Source: Nymphaea colorata
Taxonomy: Eukaryota > Streptophyta > Magnoliopsida > Nymphaeales > Nymphaeaceae
Direction: 5' to 3'
Assembly (NCBI RefSeq): GCF_008831285.2
Contig: NC_045138.2
Location: 32,893,934 to 32,957,933 of the forward strand
Length of the DNA: 64,000 nucleotides
Shown: positions 47,754 through 61,031 of the stretch, piece after piece
How the letters are laid out: every line of letters begins with the position of its first letter
Numbering within the stretch: the stretch's first letter is position 1
Notes under the pieces: model-generated
Databases searched by the model: none
What the model saw: the letters and a program-made list of their open reading frames with translations, nothing else
What the model was told of the DNA's origin: nothing
Position numbers and translations under genes: made by a program

Positions 47754-50700
47754 TTTGAATTTGGATCCGATCTCCAAGTTTCCAGATCCGTTTTTTGCCT
47801 TGATCTAGATCTCATAAGGATTCAAACCACTTCTCTAATATTGTTAGTTTTATAATCATCTCATACATATGAAGGTTCCAGCCTCCATGTGTTGAAGTTC
47901 TGATCAGGGTTCCTTCTGTTGGATCACGGTGAGTTCCACATGCTTGGATCTTAATCGCTCCCCAACTTCTTACTCTCGTCAGTGCCCATGTGTTTATGTT
48001 TAGATCCTTATCTGTAGCGTGTTGGGCAGATCTTTTTTTTACCATGTAAGAAATCATAAAAGAAAGAAACCAATAACGATATGTAGGAACATTTTCAAAT
48101 AAATTTCATCATTCTTAGGCAAGTTTATGTGCATCTTCTTGTGAACCAAATTCATTGATTTGACTGACAATCTAAGCCGAGAGTTTAATGACTGTTTCTA
48201 AATCATCTGACCTAGTTGGTGATAGGGATGTACAACGAGAAAGCTGAGCTCGAGTTTTCATGTTGCTCGACTCAACAAATGACATGGTTTTTTAAGGCAA
48301 TTAAGGGACTAGTGCCTATGGGATTCAAAATTGAGATACGTTGATTATGATGGTGCTCAATAACTATCCAACTTGTTAATATTAATTTGCTCCAACTCAT
48401 GAAATCAAATTACTCTTATGATTTGATAGCTATGTCCAACATTATGTAGCTTGTTTTCAAGTGCTATAGGATGATGTCATTCAACATTTTATGGTCGCGA
48501 GTCATTCACTAGCAACGATGTTTAGTTTCTCGGCTCTGGGGGTCCCAAAGTACATTGAGATAAGAGATAAGTTGTGCATACGCTTCCAAAGTCCTCCTTG
48601 CACTATAAAAAGGGGGCACTATTGAACACTATTTTAGGTACAAAATAGTTGTGCAATAATGCTGTAAGAAAGCACTTATCCTTTGGACCATCCATAACGA
48701 TGCATGAATTATATTATATGGCTTTTCAGAAGATGTAGAAGTACCAATTCAACGAGTTTAGCAGAACCAATATAAAGTCTTTTTTTTCTTTTTATATAGA
48801 TGAAAAACGCTGATTTTTTGGATTGCCTGGAGAAGTTTGTGACTTGAACTTCTTAAAAGTTCGAAAAAGAATACACGAGAAACAGGTTTAAGGTATATCT
48901 TTGCAATCAATCTGTTGGATTAGCTTTCCCCAATGCTGAAATTGGTGCTATTTGTTTGGCTCCTTGGTCAAAAACTAATTTGATTTTCAAAATGTGGGGG
49001 TAGTTGTGCGTTGGATCCCTACATTCTTAGTGGACTGACTTGACAGGTTATAATAATTTGGTGCTTTCGACGGGCGGTCCTGTCCTTTCCCCTCATTCAA
49101 ACGGTTCAAGTTAGACATGGGTCTCGACATATAGATCAGAAGCCACCATATGGATTCCTGATTATGACTCATACTGAGTGGAACGGACCTGGTTACATTG
49201 TATATGATATATTACTTGATTAAGATTTAGTAATTGTTCTTTTAAAATTTATCTCTGATGGGGTTCACACAATAGACGAAACAAAGAATGGCAGGTGGTT
49301 GGCATTAGCTTTTCGTGCTTCAAAAAAAAGGGGGAATGAAATACCAATATGCAAGTTAAAATATAGTGAAGACATCATTCCTATGCACCAAAAACATGCT
49401 TGGTACATATCATGTGGAAATGAAAGGTTGGGAGCTTTAGTTCTAGCCATGCAGTAGTATGAAATACTACTCCTCCTCACCCAAAATTGTTGTTTAAAAA
49501 TTTAAAAAGAAAAAGCCCTGAATAAATTGAACTACTATCTTTTGTATATTGATATTAAAAATATCTCAAATACCTCTGTGAAATTGAGGTATCTTTCCAA
49601 ACCTCAGTGAAATTCCATGCAGAATATTGAAAACATCTATTAAGATACAAAGTGGTAACAGTAGGGCACGTGTGATGAACTCTCAATGTTTTTGAAAAGT
49701 AGGCCAATATCACTTTTTAGACTATTTATTTGATGACACAAAATTGAATATTTATTTTGAAGCTACATCACAAGAAGAATAAAGACAGATGTCTAGTCAC
49801 AACATGCGTGTCACGAATTCATGGCTTGAAATTAAACTACAAGAATCATGATTTCAGAAAGGCGCCTAATCATGATCTAAAGCATAAGCAAGCGATCTGT
49901 TCGGAACCAAGCTGTCTTGATCTGCCTTCGGATTCAGTTCATCCATGATTCGCTTCATTAATCTTTGTTTAAGATTCAAAGATTAAGAAAACAATTAATT
50001 TAGTAGAGTCAAACGATAGGTAACAAATGAAAGCTAGAAAAAACGGATCATGTGATTGACCAGGGCGCGGTCTTGATCTCCTCAATTCTCAAAGCAAGAA
50101 AAAATAATCTGAAACAACTTGAGTTTTCACGTGATATGCTTGTTGGAAGAATCCTAAAAAACTATTGCTTTCTTCTGCCAATTGGTCATAATTGGTGCCT
50201 CAGTTCCACAATCTCAAATTTTTCGAATTTCAAAATTTTCCATCAGATGAACGTTACGAATCTTAAAATGATGGAACTAGATCATCACACATGTACAGAT
50301 GGAAAACCACCCCTAGTGACTCTTTAATTTGCTGGAGTCCTTTCATTTGCCTGCTAAAGGAAAAAGACAGAATAAGATTGAGAATTCACAGTTTAAATTT
50401 CTAAAAGTTCAATCGATCTTCAGATTTTCGAAATCTTTGATTTCTATTGTCGAATATACAGATTTTATGAGATCTTAAAAGACAGCCACGTCTTGCATGT
50501 AGCTAAAAGTTAAAAAGACAGACGTGTGCGATCGTTGGCGATTAGATCAGTCCCTATCAAGGCTTTAATCAAAGCATATTAGAATAACAAAATCTGCTTA
50601 TGATTTTCTTTTCCCCGAAAGCGTTAAGTTACGCTTTTTAGGGAAGCAAAACAAAGCCAAAGTATAGATGCTTATTCAAAGTCTTATCATTAGAAGAAAG

Positions 50701-51501
50701 TGGCTTCATCTCTGGCAATTTCTCAAGGGTTTGCCTAATAAGTTGTAAGAATTTTGCCTACTTTATAAGATGTCTGGATCAAACTGTGGTGGCTCATCAT
50801 ATCATTGACCACATCGAATACTTGTTTGAACTTGGGTTTAAATTATTGGCTTCATGATCCATGTTCCTCATGTGCTGCCACATGAACATGGATATGGTTG
50901 ACCGGATCTCACGCTTCTTCTACATGCCCCATGAAGATTTTGCGTGCTCCTTCCGAGATGGCCGTGTTACTATTCTTTTCTTTTTCCAATGCACCACCGC
51001 CAACCGCCATGTGTACGTGTGCCTCTCTCTCTCTCTCTCTCTCTTTATATATATATGTATATATATCTATAATGTGTGCACGTTCGCAGAGCAAGGGAAG
51101 GATATTCGGGCAATAATGATCAAACAGCTATATATTGAGATTTATTAAGGAGCATGTTTTTAGTAATGATATTTTCGTATCTCGGAATGACCTACGATGC
51201 CATTGAAACAACAGCTCACAGTGCATAAAAAATCTTGTAATACGGAAATTAGGTTTTATAATGGAAGAACTTGATTCGACGCAGTGTAGTTTATGGTAGA
51301 AAAGTGTCTCGAAGGCACACAATTTGATCAAGAGGCAGGGTTTTATAAGCGGTTCAAAGATACTGCTAACTAGAGAATATATCGCCAACTACCATTGGTT
51401 GTAGATCTTGGAGGTTTCTTGATTAAAAACACATATTATATAATAACTTGTGAATTTCAAAACCAAGTTGTACATGTGTGTGCGTGCGTCTCCAATCTCT
51501 C

Positions 51502-51510
<9 letters not shown>

Positions 51511-51543
<33 letters not shown>
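51511..51543. repeat. (TG)n-(TA)n microsatellite
   Basis: TG repeats running into TA repeats. Confidence 0.9.
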
Positions 51544-54442
51544 TATTTAGTCAATCGATAGCGACAACCTAATTGCAACTTGAGTACTACTCCATGTTAC
51601 AGAGTTGTTCATGCATGGGGTGTGTAGAAGCAATTTATAAGGTTGTGTGCTATTTCTGTCTCTGCAGATTATTGACGCCTTCTTTATAACCTTTCACATT
51701 TAATTCTGTTATTTCTATCATTGTGATTGTTTCTGTTAGATAACAGGCATTTGCCTTGGTTTCCTACAGCATGCGTCAAACTAAAACTAATGAGTTTGAA
51801 AGGAATTTAACTTCGAGTTAAAACTTCTTGGGAGTAACTTAACAAGATCCCTTTGAGTACTTATTTTCATGTGAAGTTGTATTCTACATAGTTTCAACTT
51901 GTAGCTGAGGAGATCTGGGAGAATCCAACCAATGACTACCTATATGAGGGCCTACAGCCAGCCTGCTACTCGGTATGAAATAGTTTGAAATTTTAAAAAG
52001 CTGGTCGAACCAATTTGGTAGCACTGGATAATAAGAAAGACATGGGAAATAGAACAGGTTGCTTGAAGATGGTGGATCTTCTTCCCGGGGAAGATAAAAA
52101 GGGATGATTGGCATACTCATAAGCGTCCAGCCTGTTCAGAAAAGTTGATCTGCACTCTCTCGAAACCAAGTAGTTCTTGCTTTTGATTTCATGATAGATC
52201 TAAGGAAAGTTTCGTTCTTTTTCTTACAGATGGGGCACCCCGCGCAAAATAATGTGTCAATCATCAGCCTTATGTGTAACAAGTTGTGGATCAAGTGGGG
52301 ACTCTGCTAATTAAATTCATTTGTATCCGAGCCCATTTAATATGCATGTGTGTGCGTGCATACATGCATGCATATATGTGAAACCGGTCTTCTAGGAAAG
52401 TAGAAAGTAAATGTGCTCCTACGAGCCTGTATCTGAGTGACATATGGGCTTGAGGTGGCAGTTGCCCACATGGTCCTTTAAGTTTTATTTACTTACATAT
52501 TGATGCACATAATTTGCTTTTTTATATATTGTTCCCATTAGTCGACCTTATATTATATATTCGAAAGGGTCTAAAATTTTTTGAAGTAGCATCTCTCATT
52601 CAAAAACTCTTCGCTCCCCCTTTGCAACTAGCTAGACGACAGACAGAATACACTCTAGAGGTAATATTTTTTCTTCGGCAGTTTTACTTTGTCTAGTAGT
52701 TACTAGACGAGAGATGTGATACTGTTGTAATAGTTAAGAGTACCCTTCTCCTCAATAACAGCACAGAAGAATGTTTTTGTGGAAGAAAAGTGCTCGATCA
52801 CTGGTTTCTGGTATTTAACTGGTACATGTATCTGCTCTAAAGATTAGCAATGACAACAGATTCATGAAACATTACAACATGGTATTTATTTCATGAAGCT
52901 GCCTCAATTTTTAGTTTTACAACAGATTCATGAAACAGTTTTTGTTATAAAACTTTTGTTTCGTCTGAACCATATAATTCGACAAAAACTTAAGAAGATA
53001 TAGTAGTTCTGTCCCACTAAAAAGAAACTTCTGGCTCGGGCCCGGTAACTCCTCAAGTATATTGAATGGACATGACAGATTCTTCAACCAAAAATTATTT
53101 CTGAGCTTGGAAGACACCCTTTTGCCTGTTGCGGCAGAAGTGCCAGCAATGACATTCGCCACTCAGATTTTTTGGGGTTCCCTCTGTGCTGCGCTGTTGA
53201 TCTTATCAGATCTGGGAGCAGCGCCATCGCCATGGATGGTAGCTGCATCCTTCCCCTTGCTGGATTCATCATTCCTTTTCAGTTATTATTTTAAAGGGGA
53301 GAGCTAGCTATCCCTCATATGTACTTGTGCCATTCCATCTGTAAAGCCAGTTCACTAGATTCATAGAAAAGGGCAGAAGATTCAGTGAAGCTCCAATCTG
53401 GCGCCTGGTTGACCAAAATGCCCATCGTCTTCTCTGGAGATAAATTTGTGGACCCAAGAACCGGTTCGCTTCTGTCCTCCTCATTAAAATGTGGACCTTA
53501 TGGTTTATGCCATACAAGCATGGTTTGTTATGGGTTACTATATTTGAAATCTCCCCAAGTTCTTAATAAAAAAGATTAGGACGCCCCATTATTGCACTGA
53601 ACCTTTGTAAGAGAGAATTTAATTTTCTACTTCCCTTTAAATTACTTGATCCAAGAGTAAAAGAAAAGAAAGGTACAGATTCAAATTAAATTATATATTC
53701 TCTATTATACATTTTTCTTTTTCAGTACAAATTCATCTCATTCTTCTCTCTCTAGAGAATAGAAAGAGAAGCTACCCATGGTGCCTGTTTGCACAATCAA
53801 CATCTTTATCTTTGGCATCGGTTCCCATCCCGTACCCAAAAGTTTAAAAAAATTAAAATAAAATAAAATAAAAGGCGTTGGCTTTTAGCTCTTACAGGAA
53901 CACCACATACAACCAATACCTTCATGGCACGCGTCCGCAATGGACAAATATTTGAAGCTATTTAGTGGGGCCCACCGACCCATTATTTCAACGCGCAGTG
54001 AACTAAAAGGGGAAATTGACAAAATCCTGGCGCTAATTTTTTCAAAGTGCCGATATACGGCTAAGAAAACACTTTTCCATAAGCTTAGAAACTTTGGTTT
54101 CTTTGTGTTTTTCTTCTAAAGACGGTAATATATAAACCAAAATCTTTGAGAAAAGAAAAAATTTGTAAGATACTAATAATCTGTGAATAGATTGGGAGAA
54201 AAAAAAAAAAAATTGGCAGTGGTAAAAACTAACAACCCAAATCCTTGTTGGCCATAAATGTGGAGTCAGGCACTCGGAAAAAGTATCTCACAGACAGATG
54301 CAACCATTTGTTCTCTTGCTCTTATCGTTATCTACAGTGACAATAATAAATGTCTCAAATACATGTGATTGACCGACCATAAGGAGGGCCGGCGCTTCCT
54401 CTGGGACCTCTTTCCTCTCATATCTTTATTTTTTTTTTAAAA

Positions 54443-54447
<5 letters not shown>

Positions 54448-54479
<32 letters not shown>
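54448..54479. repeat. (GA)n microsatellite
   Basis: About 15 GA units after a poly-T/poly-A stretch. Confidence 0.9.
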
Positions 54480-54483
<4 letters not shown>

Positions 54484-55275
54484 TATCCTTTCATTGGTGC
54501 TGGCACTATTTTGTACTTCATTGGTCCAAAAGCTCAACCATGAATACCAGACTGATGGAGTATACGTTTGAAATTCTAATCTTCCAGTCATTCATATGAA
54601 TTATAAAATGTATATGTACATGACGGGAAGAGGGACAAAGTAAAAATATAGAATTTGGGAAATATTTTAAATTCGCACAAGAAGTGGAGATGAGAAAAGA
54701 AGTAGTTATCGTGCCTTGTTTTAGTAAACTAAGTTTACTTAGTGGTTTTTTTACTTTTATTTTTTTAATTAGAAAAGCTGACATCCTACGTAAACCCACG
54801 TGAGATTCTGGCCACGGGGGGACCCGTTTACACTGATTAAACACGATATTAGTTTTCGTAATTGCAATTAAGCGTCTGATACGTTTCTTGGGCCAATAAG
54901 ATTTCGGCTTTTCCAAAAATTTCAAATTGATCATGAAACTGTATTAAAATCAAGTATCTAGAGGGAATATTCGGATAAATTTTGGGGCTTCGCGTAAAAC
55001 GATTTGTCGCTATCGGCTTGAGGGCAGCACAGGCAATCAATGTAGGTCCGGCACTCGCGTCCCCCTTCACATGGCCTTGGTCTCGGATGAACTGGCGAAC
55101 CGGTGGGCCCAGCAGAAACCGACTCGGTAAACCTGCCTCATTCGTATCGGGTTTAACGACTCCGTTTGGTTTGGGTTGAGTCGGTCTGGGCTGTTGACTC
55201 GGAACGTGACAAAGCCTACCGAGAATGGGAATGGGACAATTATGTACCCAACTGCCAAACCGTATCGATTAGGTA

Positions 55276-55529
55276 GTCGTTTGATCGGCAAAGATGTTTA
55301 TGACCAAACTAAAGGACATGAGAACGTTTGCTAAGAACATGTTGTTCATGGAACACAACACATGTTTCTAAAATACATCCTTTGAAAGATATTAATAAGG
55401 GAAGAACATGAATGGTTGTTCATAAATTCAACAATAAAACAAAAAATACAATCGCGATATGTTTTCCAAAACAAAAGCATAGTGTTATTCAAACATGTCC
55501 TTTTTTTCTAATACTACGGCCAAACGCCC
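55276..55529. mobile_element. MITE-like element with CGTTTG ends
   Basis: Left end GTCGTTTGATCGGC and right end GGCCAAACGCCCTC (reversed: GAGGGCGTTTGGCC) form an imperfect inverted pair about 250 bp apart. The interior is AT-rich and contains ACATGTTGTTCATGG and AACACATGTT-type inverted motifs. No target duplication could be assigned. Confidence 0.4.
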
Positions 55530-56784
55530 TCTATGAAATGCTCGCACAATTAGATTAAACAGATTCAGGTCGTTGAGATATCAAACATGACCAATTAAAT
55601 TTCACCAATATGGTTGAGAATGGGGCCACGCGCTAGTGGAGCGTATGTATAATTGAGTGATGAATCTTGGGTCCCTAGAGCACGTCGGGCCACAAAGGCA
55701 AAAAACTGGGTTTCGTGAAAGGGACGGATCACTTGCCCCTTATTTCTAGACGCCAAAGATTCTTTTCGAGAATTCTCAAAATCACCTGCTTCACACGTTA
55801 AGAATGAGTAAAATTCGTTAGATATCTCCTACTTTTTTTTCTTTTTTATGGCAGTTTTTATTGACTCCTCTTTTTTCTTACTCTTATTGATTGATTCGCA
55901 TTAGGATCTTATTCTAAGGCTTTTTCTTTTGTCAAAACGTGTGCCCTTTTTGAAATTTTTGCCATGCCCATCGTGGATTATGAGCTCAGTTTGCCGTTTG
56001 ACACGACAACTCTCCAGTTTAGAATCGTGTGAGATGTGAACAATCTCATGAAATCTTGTGAAAGAATTCGTGAACTTGGGCACGCTCTTTGAGACTTAAA
56101 TTGGGATCATCTGATTATTTCGTGAGCTTGAGCCACATTTTAGGTTTATACAGCTATATGAATCACCATCTCTCATTGTTAAATTCAGTTAATTTGGTCT
56201 GCCTAACCCTAGCTTGCCTATATAAAAGGAAAAAGTGGTGTTCTCTTAATTCTCTTTCATAAACATCAATTAAAGCTCATAACCATGTTACTTTTTAACT
56301 AATCATAAAGTCTTCCGACGGATTTCGCCTTCTAGTAAAGGAGGAAGTGCGCCGCCGATTAAACTAAATTGATTTAAGCTTAAACTAATGGTTAAGTCAG
56401 AATCAGATCAACCTAACCAGGTGTGGGCCGGGCAGAGACTTTGTGAGGGCGGGCTGAGATGTTCTCCACCAGTCGTCGCCTAAGCTAGGATTAGTGCAAG
56501 TCCAAATGCTTGATTACCAAAAGGGATTATATTAATATACCGTCCGAAGACTATTTCCGTGTGGGACCCACCTCGCCAAAAATTTCATCCCCTCGTCCAA
56601 TCGTTACTCACGTTGCTGATTTAAGTGATGATAGCCCCCAACATAAAGATCTTTCGGATGTTGACCCCTTCAATGGCTTCAAGCCTGCGGTGCTATAAAT
56701 ATATTTGTCACATTCAATACGCGTAAAAGCTTTCGAAAAAGTAAAGATGTTTCTGCTCTTCTTCTACTGTTGACTTTGTAAGCG

Positions 56785-56787
<3 letters not shown>

Positions 56788-56826
<39 letters not shown>
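56788..56826. repeat. (TA)n microsatellite
   Basis: About 18 TA units. Confidence 0.95.
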
Positions 56827-56828
<2 letters not shown>

Positions 56829-57730
56829 GTCTAACCTCTATCATCACCATGGTCATCACCAAATCCCATCACCGTCATCAACAGATGCACATACGAAATC
56901 ATCTTGAAAAAAGCTAGGTCATTATCTTTTACAATCTTTTGAAATGGTGGTCTTAAGTTTTTGTGAAAATTCCACTGAATTATTATGTTAAAGGGGGCAC
57001 ATACAGTGTTGTTATATAAAACAAAGATAAAACTAGCACAAGGACATAAACCTGTAAAAGCGATTCATGTTTCTTATCTTTTCCCCATTGCGTTTATGGG
57101 CAGATTAGATCCTTTACAAGTAAAATATTTATAGTTGCCTAACTTACCTAATACAATTGTAGGTAAGTTCATTTTTCCATGGGGTTGGAATGCTGGATTT
57201 GGTACAATAGCACTTGTAACTTGTACTTTTCTTCTTCCCTCAAAGGCTACTTTGTCTCCTCAATGAACTTTTCAAGTGGTCAAAAACTTCGAATAACAAA
57301 CACGCAATACCAGTTCAAAACTCACAAGTAAAATCAACAGTATAAAGTAGTAGTCGATTTTTTTCCTGCACTATAATTGAAATGTCCAGTCTCTTTTGCT
57401 TTGGCTGCCAACTTTTTGACAATGATGTAGCACCACATAAGGTGACATTGAGAATGATAAAAATAGAACCTGGAAAACAAACTCAAAAATGAAAAAAAAA
57501 GAAAAAAGAAAAGTTGTTCTATTTTTGTGGCTCTAAGCTAAAGACAAAATTTGGTTCCAACTTGGGTAGCAGATAAATCTCCCTTTAAGGAGTAGATTCT
57601 ATGGGAATGATTTCTTTAGTGAATGTAAAGAGTGATTAGTTCAGATTTTCTTTTCCTAATGAAGCAGCTTGTGGCTTTCAATGGCATAGAACTTCACATA
57701 GTGCATCTCAACTAATTTTGAGACCCATTA

Positions 57731-57966
57731 GTATGCGTTTAATTGCCTCTACGGATTTGAGATCTTCAAATTTAAGATCCGACAGTTTCCCAATGCAAAG
57801 ACGTAAAATAACGATCTTAATTATAAACCTTAGGTCTGATGTAAGATCCTTGGTTTGATAAACTATACATTTTTTCCATGTATATTTTGTCACTTCAGCA
57901 AAAGTATGCCATATTAGATCCACATCAAATCCATGGATTTCAAATCTCGAGTAATCAAACGCCCCC
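57731..57966 (-). mobile_element. MITE-like repeat, family GGGCGTTTGAT, copy 3
   Basis: On the minus strand it begins GGGGGCGTTTGATTACTCGA and ends CAATTAAACGCATAC. Internal matches to 22768-23030 include TTTGAAATCCATGGAT, ACTTTTGCTGA and CTTTGCATTGGGAAA. Best-preserved left end of the family in this window. Confidence 0.65.
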
Positions 57967-60290
57967 TTGGGGTTGTTTAGAAGAATATTGTTAATGGAAA
58001 TACGAGTGTTCTTTGCAGTTCTCTTAAAACATAACCATGCTTGATGAAACAAACAGGCTTGGATCCACATTCAGATCTTGTGTATCGTATTTGAATATGA
58101 ATGGTTCAAATATGTTAATACGGGTGAATGTTTTCTGGAATGGATCTGGCTGGCAGGAGATCGGGTTACCATCTAGATCCGATCACTTTGGATTCTCCAC
58201 TACCTTAGTCATATTGATTTGGACCTGATTGCAACGGAACTCGGTGCCCCCATATGTCCATATCCGTGGATATGGGACGGACCATGCTCGATTAAGAGAC
58301 TTAGGCAAAACGGAATTGGACCTGGACTTGAGTCAATCGCAAGTGACAAGGATGGTCCATTCTAGAATTGACTCATCCTGTTATACAGGAAAAGTATGGT
58401 CCCACCAATTATTGCCACGGTCCCAGAGAGCGATTGAATCCAGATCTGGTAACTCGAACCGGGTTCTAACCGAAGATGCAAACAAATCCAGTTCAAATCA
58501 AAGTAGCCGTAGGTACCCACCAATTATTCCCGTCCAGCGACTTACAGTCTTCTGACTCATCCTCTTATCCAGTCCAAACATTAACTTATATCCAATCCAA
58601 ACTCATGGATCGGCCATCTCCGATTCACCCGTTCGCCCATGACTCGCCGATACCGAGTCCCCAAAGCCTGCCTCCTTAGAACGTGGAGCATTATTAAAAA
58701 AAGAAATCAATAAATGGGGAGATCCCCCATATAAGTTCCTAAGAGCCATCATCTGAACCGTCGATTCAAAGGCGCCGCCTGCCATCATCTGAACCGTCGA
58801 ATCATGAGAAAACCAATAAAATGCGCTCGTCAACGGGAATGCGCATCAGGTTTTCCTGACCCATCGGAGCCGTGCATATAACGATCGGACGGTGCTCGGC
58901 GAGCGATCGCTTGGGGGTAAATCGTATGCAATGATTGCTCTCTATATTTTTTTTTTTTTTTTTTTGCGTTGAAATGATTTTTTTGTTCCGTGTAGGGACG
59001 GATAAGAGAAACGCTCACCGAACTTTAACCTGCGGTTAAAAAGGAGGAAAAAAGAATCTGGAGAAATTAATCATCGGCTTTGTTCATTGTGACATAATAT
59101 CTTACTGTTTTTTTACCTTTTTATTTTCGATCTCTTACGGGGCCTTATTATATATTACATCGAAAAATAAAACCATCTAATAAAATAATAAATGACAGAA
59201 GTTTTTGGTGAAGATCGAGGCCCAAAGCTTCCCTCGTGGCCTTCCTCGATCCTCGTGGTTGTTTGGGACGGCGAATTACCAGAAACCCCAGACTTCCAAC
59301 TGCGACCAACTAAACTGCCATTACCGAGCCGTTGCCTGCCCTTCTCCGGCTAGAGTTCTGTTCCGGTTCAGAACCGTCTGAGAGCTTCAATTTAATAGAC
59401 TTGATTACTGTGGTTTTAAAGCATGTCGATTAGGAAAATATTCATCCAAAGCAGCAATGGAAGCATTATTAAGATAACAAAATGTCACGACAAATGATGT
59501 AAAAGATGGTACGGCGACAATGACCTCGGTAGGCCGTCTATCAAAATGATTGGTGAAAACGGAAGTAACGAGAACGTACCCCACGCCATCCATGGCCATG
59601 GTGAAGATGACGATGATCCAAGCTAAGCCAATGAATACTACTAATAGCATATGCGATGTTTTATTGCCGCCCCAATTATTTGTACCTTAGCAAGCGAGAG
59701 CATCAGATTAAAAGTTGAACGCCCAAGCAAAACCATCTTTAAACACTAGATTTTAACCGATTGGTTTGAGTCATGATGTAAGTATGAATATGCTTAAACT
59801 AGATGTAATATATTAAGGGGTATTTTATTAACTCCGATATAATTTGGTGTTGAAACCATGAAGGTCCGGTTTCCCCGAGACAGTTATCTGGAGAGGCTGT
59901 TTAAGGCTTTCTTTTATTTTTCCGTTATATACGCTACGATTCTATTGACGCATGCAAACGCAAAGACTGGAATATTTCAAGATATCGCGGATATTTATCC
60001 GCCCGAGATTTTCCTGAGAGGTTACGTTGCGGGAAGGGTGCTCGGAACCGGATTCTGGTGAGACGGAACGACGGGGGTTCGAAACTCGACTCGGGTTCGC
60101 GAAGGCCGTCCCCTTTTACGTCGGACCTTTCTCCCGACTTCGATAAAGAAAAAGCAGGTCGGGCATGTTGGACCGGATCCGATCCGAGGTCCCACCGAAT
60201 GGGCTTTTAGTAAATTTGGGAGGAGAACATGTGCTTTCTGGTAACTGATGATCAGCCAGCACTCCACTACAGCAGGCGAGGTGTCAGGTA

Positions 60291-61031
60291 AACTCGCAGA
60301 GCTCCTCTCTCTCTGATTTTCTTTTTTATATTTAATAATTTGCTTTCCGATTGCCCAACTTGGAGAGATTCGTGAAATCTGAGTCGTCAGAAGAGGAGAT
60401 CTAGGGCCCTCTCTCCCTTTCTCTCTCTATCTCAGTAGAACGGAGATATGTAGTTGGATCGATCGAGGAGGAGGCTGGTCTTCTTAATATCTGTTGTCTC
60501 TGCTTGGTCTCTCATGGTGGATCGCTCTGTGAGCTCTGTGCTAGGGTTTGGATTTTGCTTTACCCTTTCTGCGGGAAACTTTCCCCCAATCTTTTGAGAT
60601 ATTGGAAGGTGAATGCTGAATCCCATCTTCTGAAGCCCATGGTGTTGTGTTTCGCATCTGATCCAGGGGGGGGATTCCTTCTACGAGGTTCCTGGAGCCG
60701 TTTTTAAGGGTTAGGGCTTCCTTTTTCGTGGATTGCCGCTGCTTGGATCTTGGAGGACCACGCTTGATCTTAAAAAGAGCGAGCTTTTCTAGGGTTTTTC
60801 GTGGTCTCTGAAGATTTTGATTTTTACGTTGAGCTTGAGTGCTGGAAGTAAGGAGAAGGGGTCTGCTGAGGGGAAAATGGCGGCTCTTCAGCTGAGGCTC
60901 TCGCTATGAGGTTGGGGTTCGGCGGGGCCTTTTGGATGTGAACCTGCCATGGACAATCTCGCTTTGATCTAAAGAAGTATAAGCTTGATTTGCTGATGGC
61001 AGGCGTTTGTTAGATCGTATTTTTGGCAAAA
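60291..61031 (+). other. Probable promoter-proximal and 5' leader region of the TIR1/AFB gene
   Basis: CT-rich and G/T-rich sequence directly upstream of the start codon, with several short upstream open frames, as is common in TIR1/AFB transcripts. I cannot place the transcription start or any leader intron with confidence. Confidence 0.4.

Larger units (their letters stand above)
47754..60290. other. 12.5 kb stretch without a recognisable gene
   Basis: No open frame here has family motifs or joins into a plausible spliced gene on either strand. The content is AT-rich intergenic sequence, microsatellites (51511-51543, 54448-54479, 56788-56826, poly-T at about 58950) and MITE-like repeats (55276-55529, 57731-57966). 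The first few hundred bases probably carry the CNGC 3' UTR. The 58050-58670 part is richer in GATCC/GG motifs and may be an old transposon remnant. Confidence 0.55.

Noticed and set aside
59405-60061. Frames with hydrophobic segments at 59.4-60.1 kb
   Set aside because: Composition is membrane-like but there are no family motifs, no splice partners and no conserved start context.
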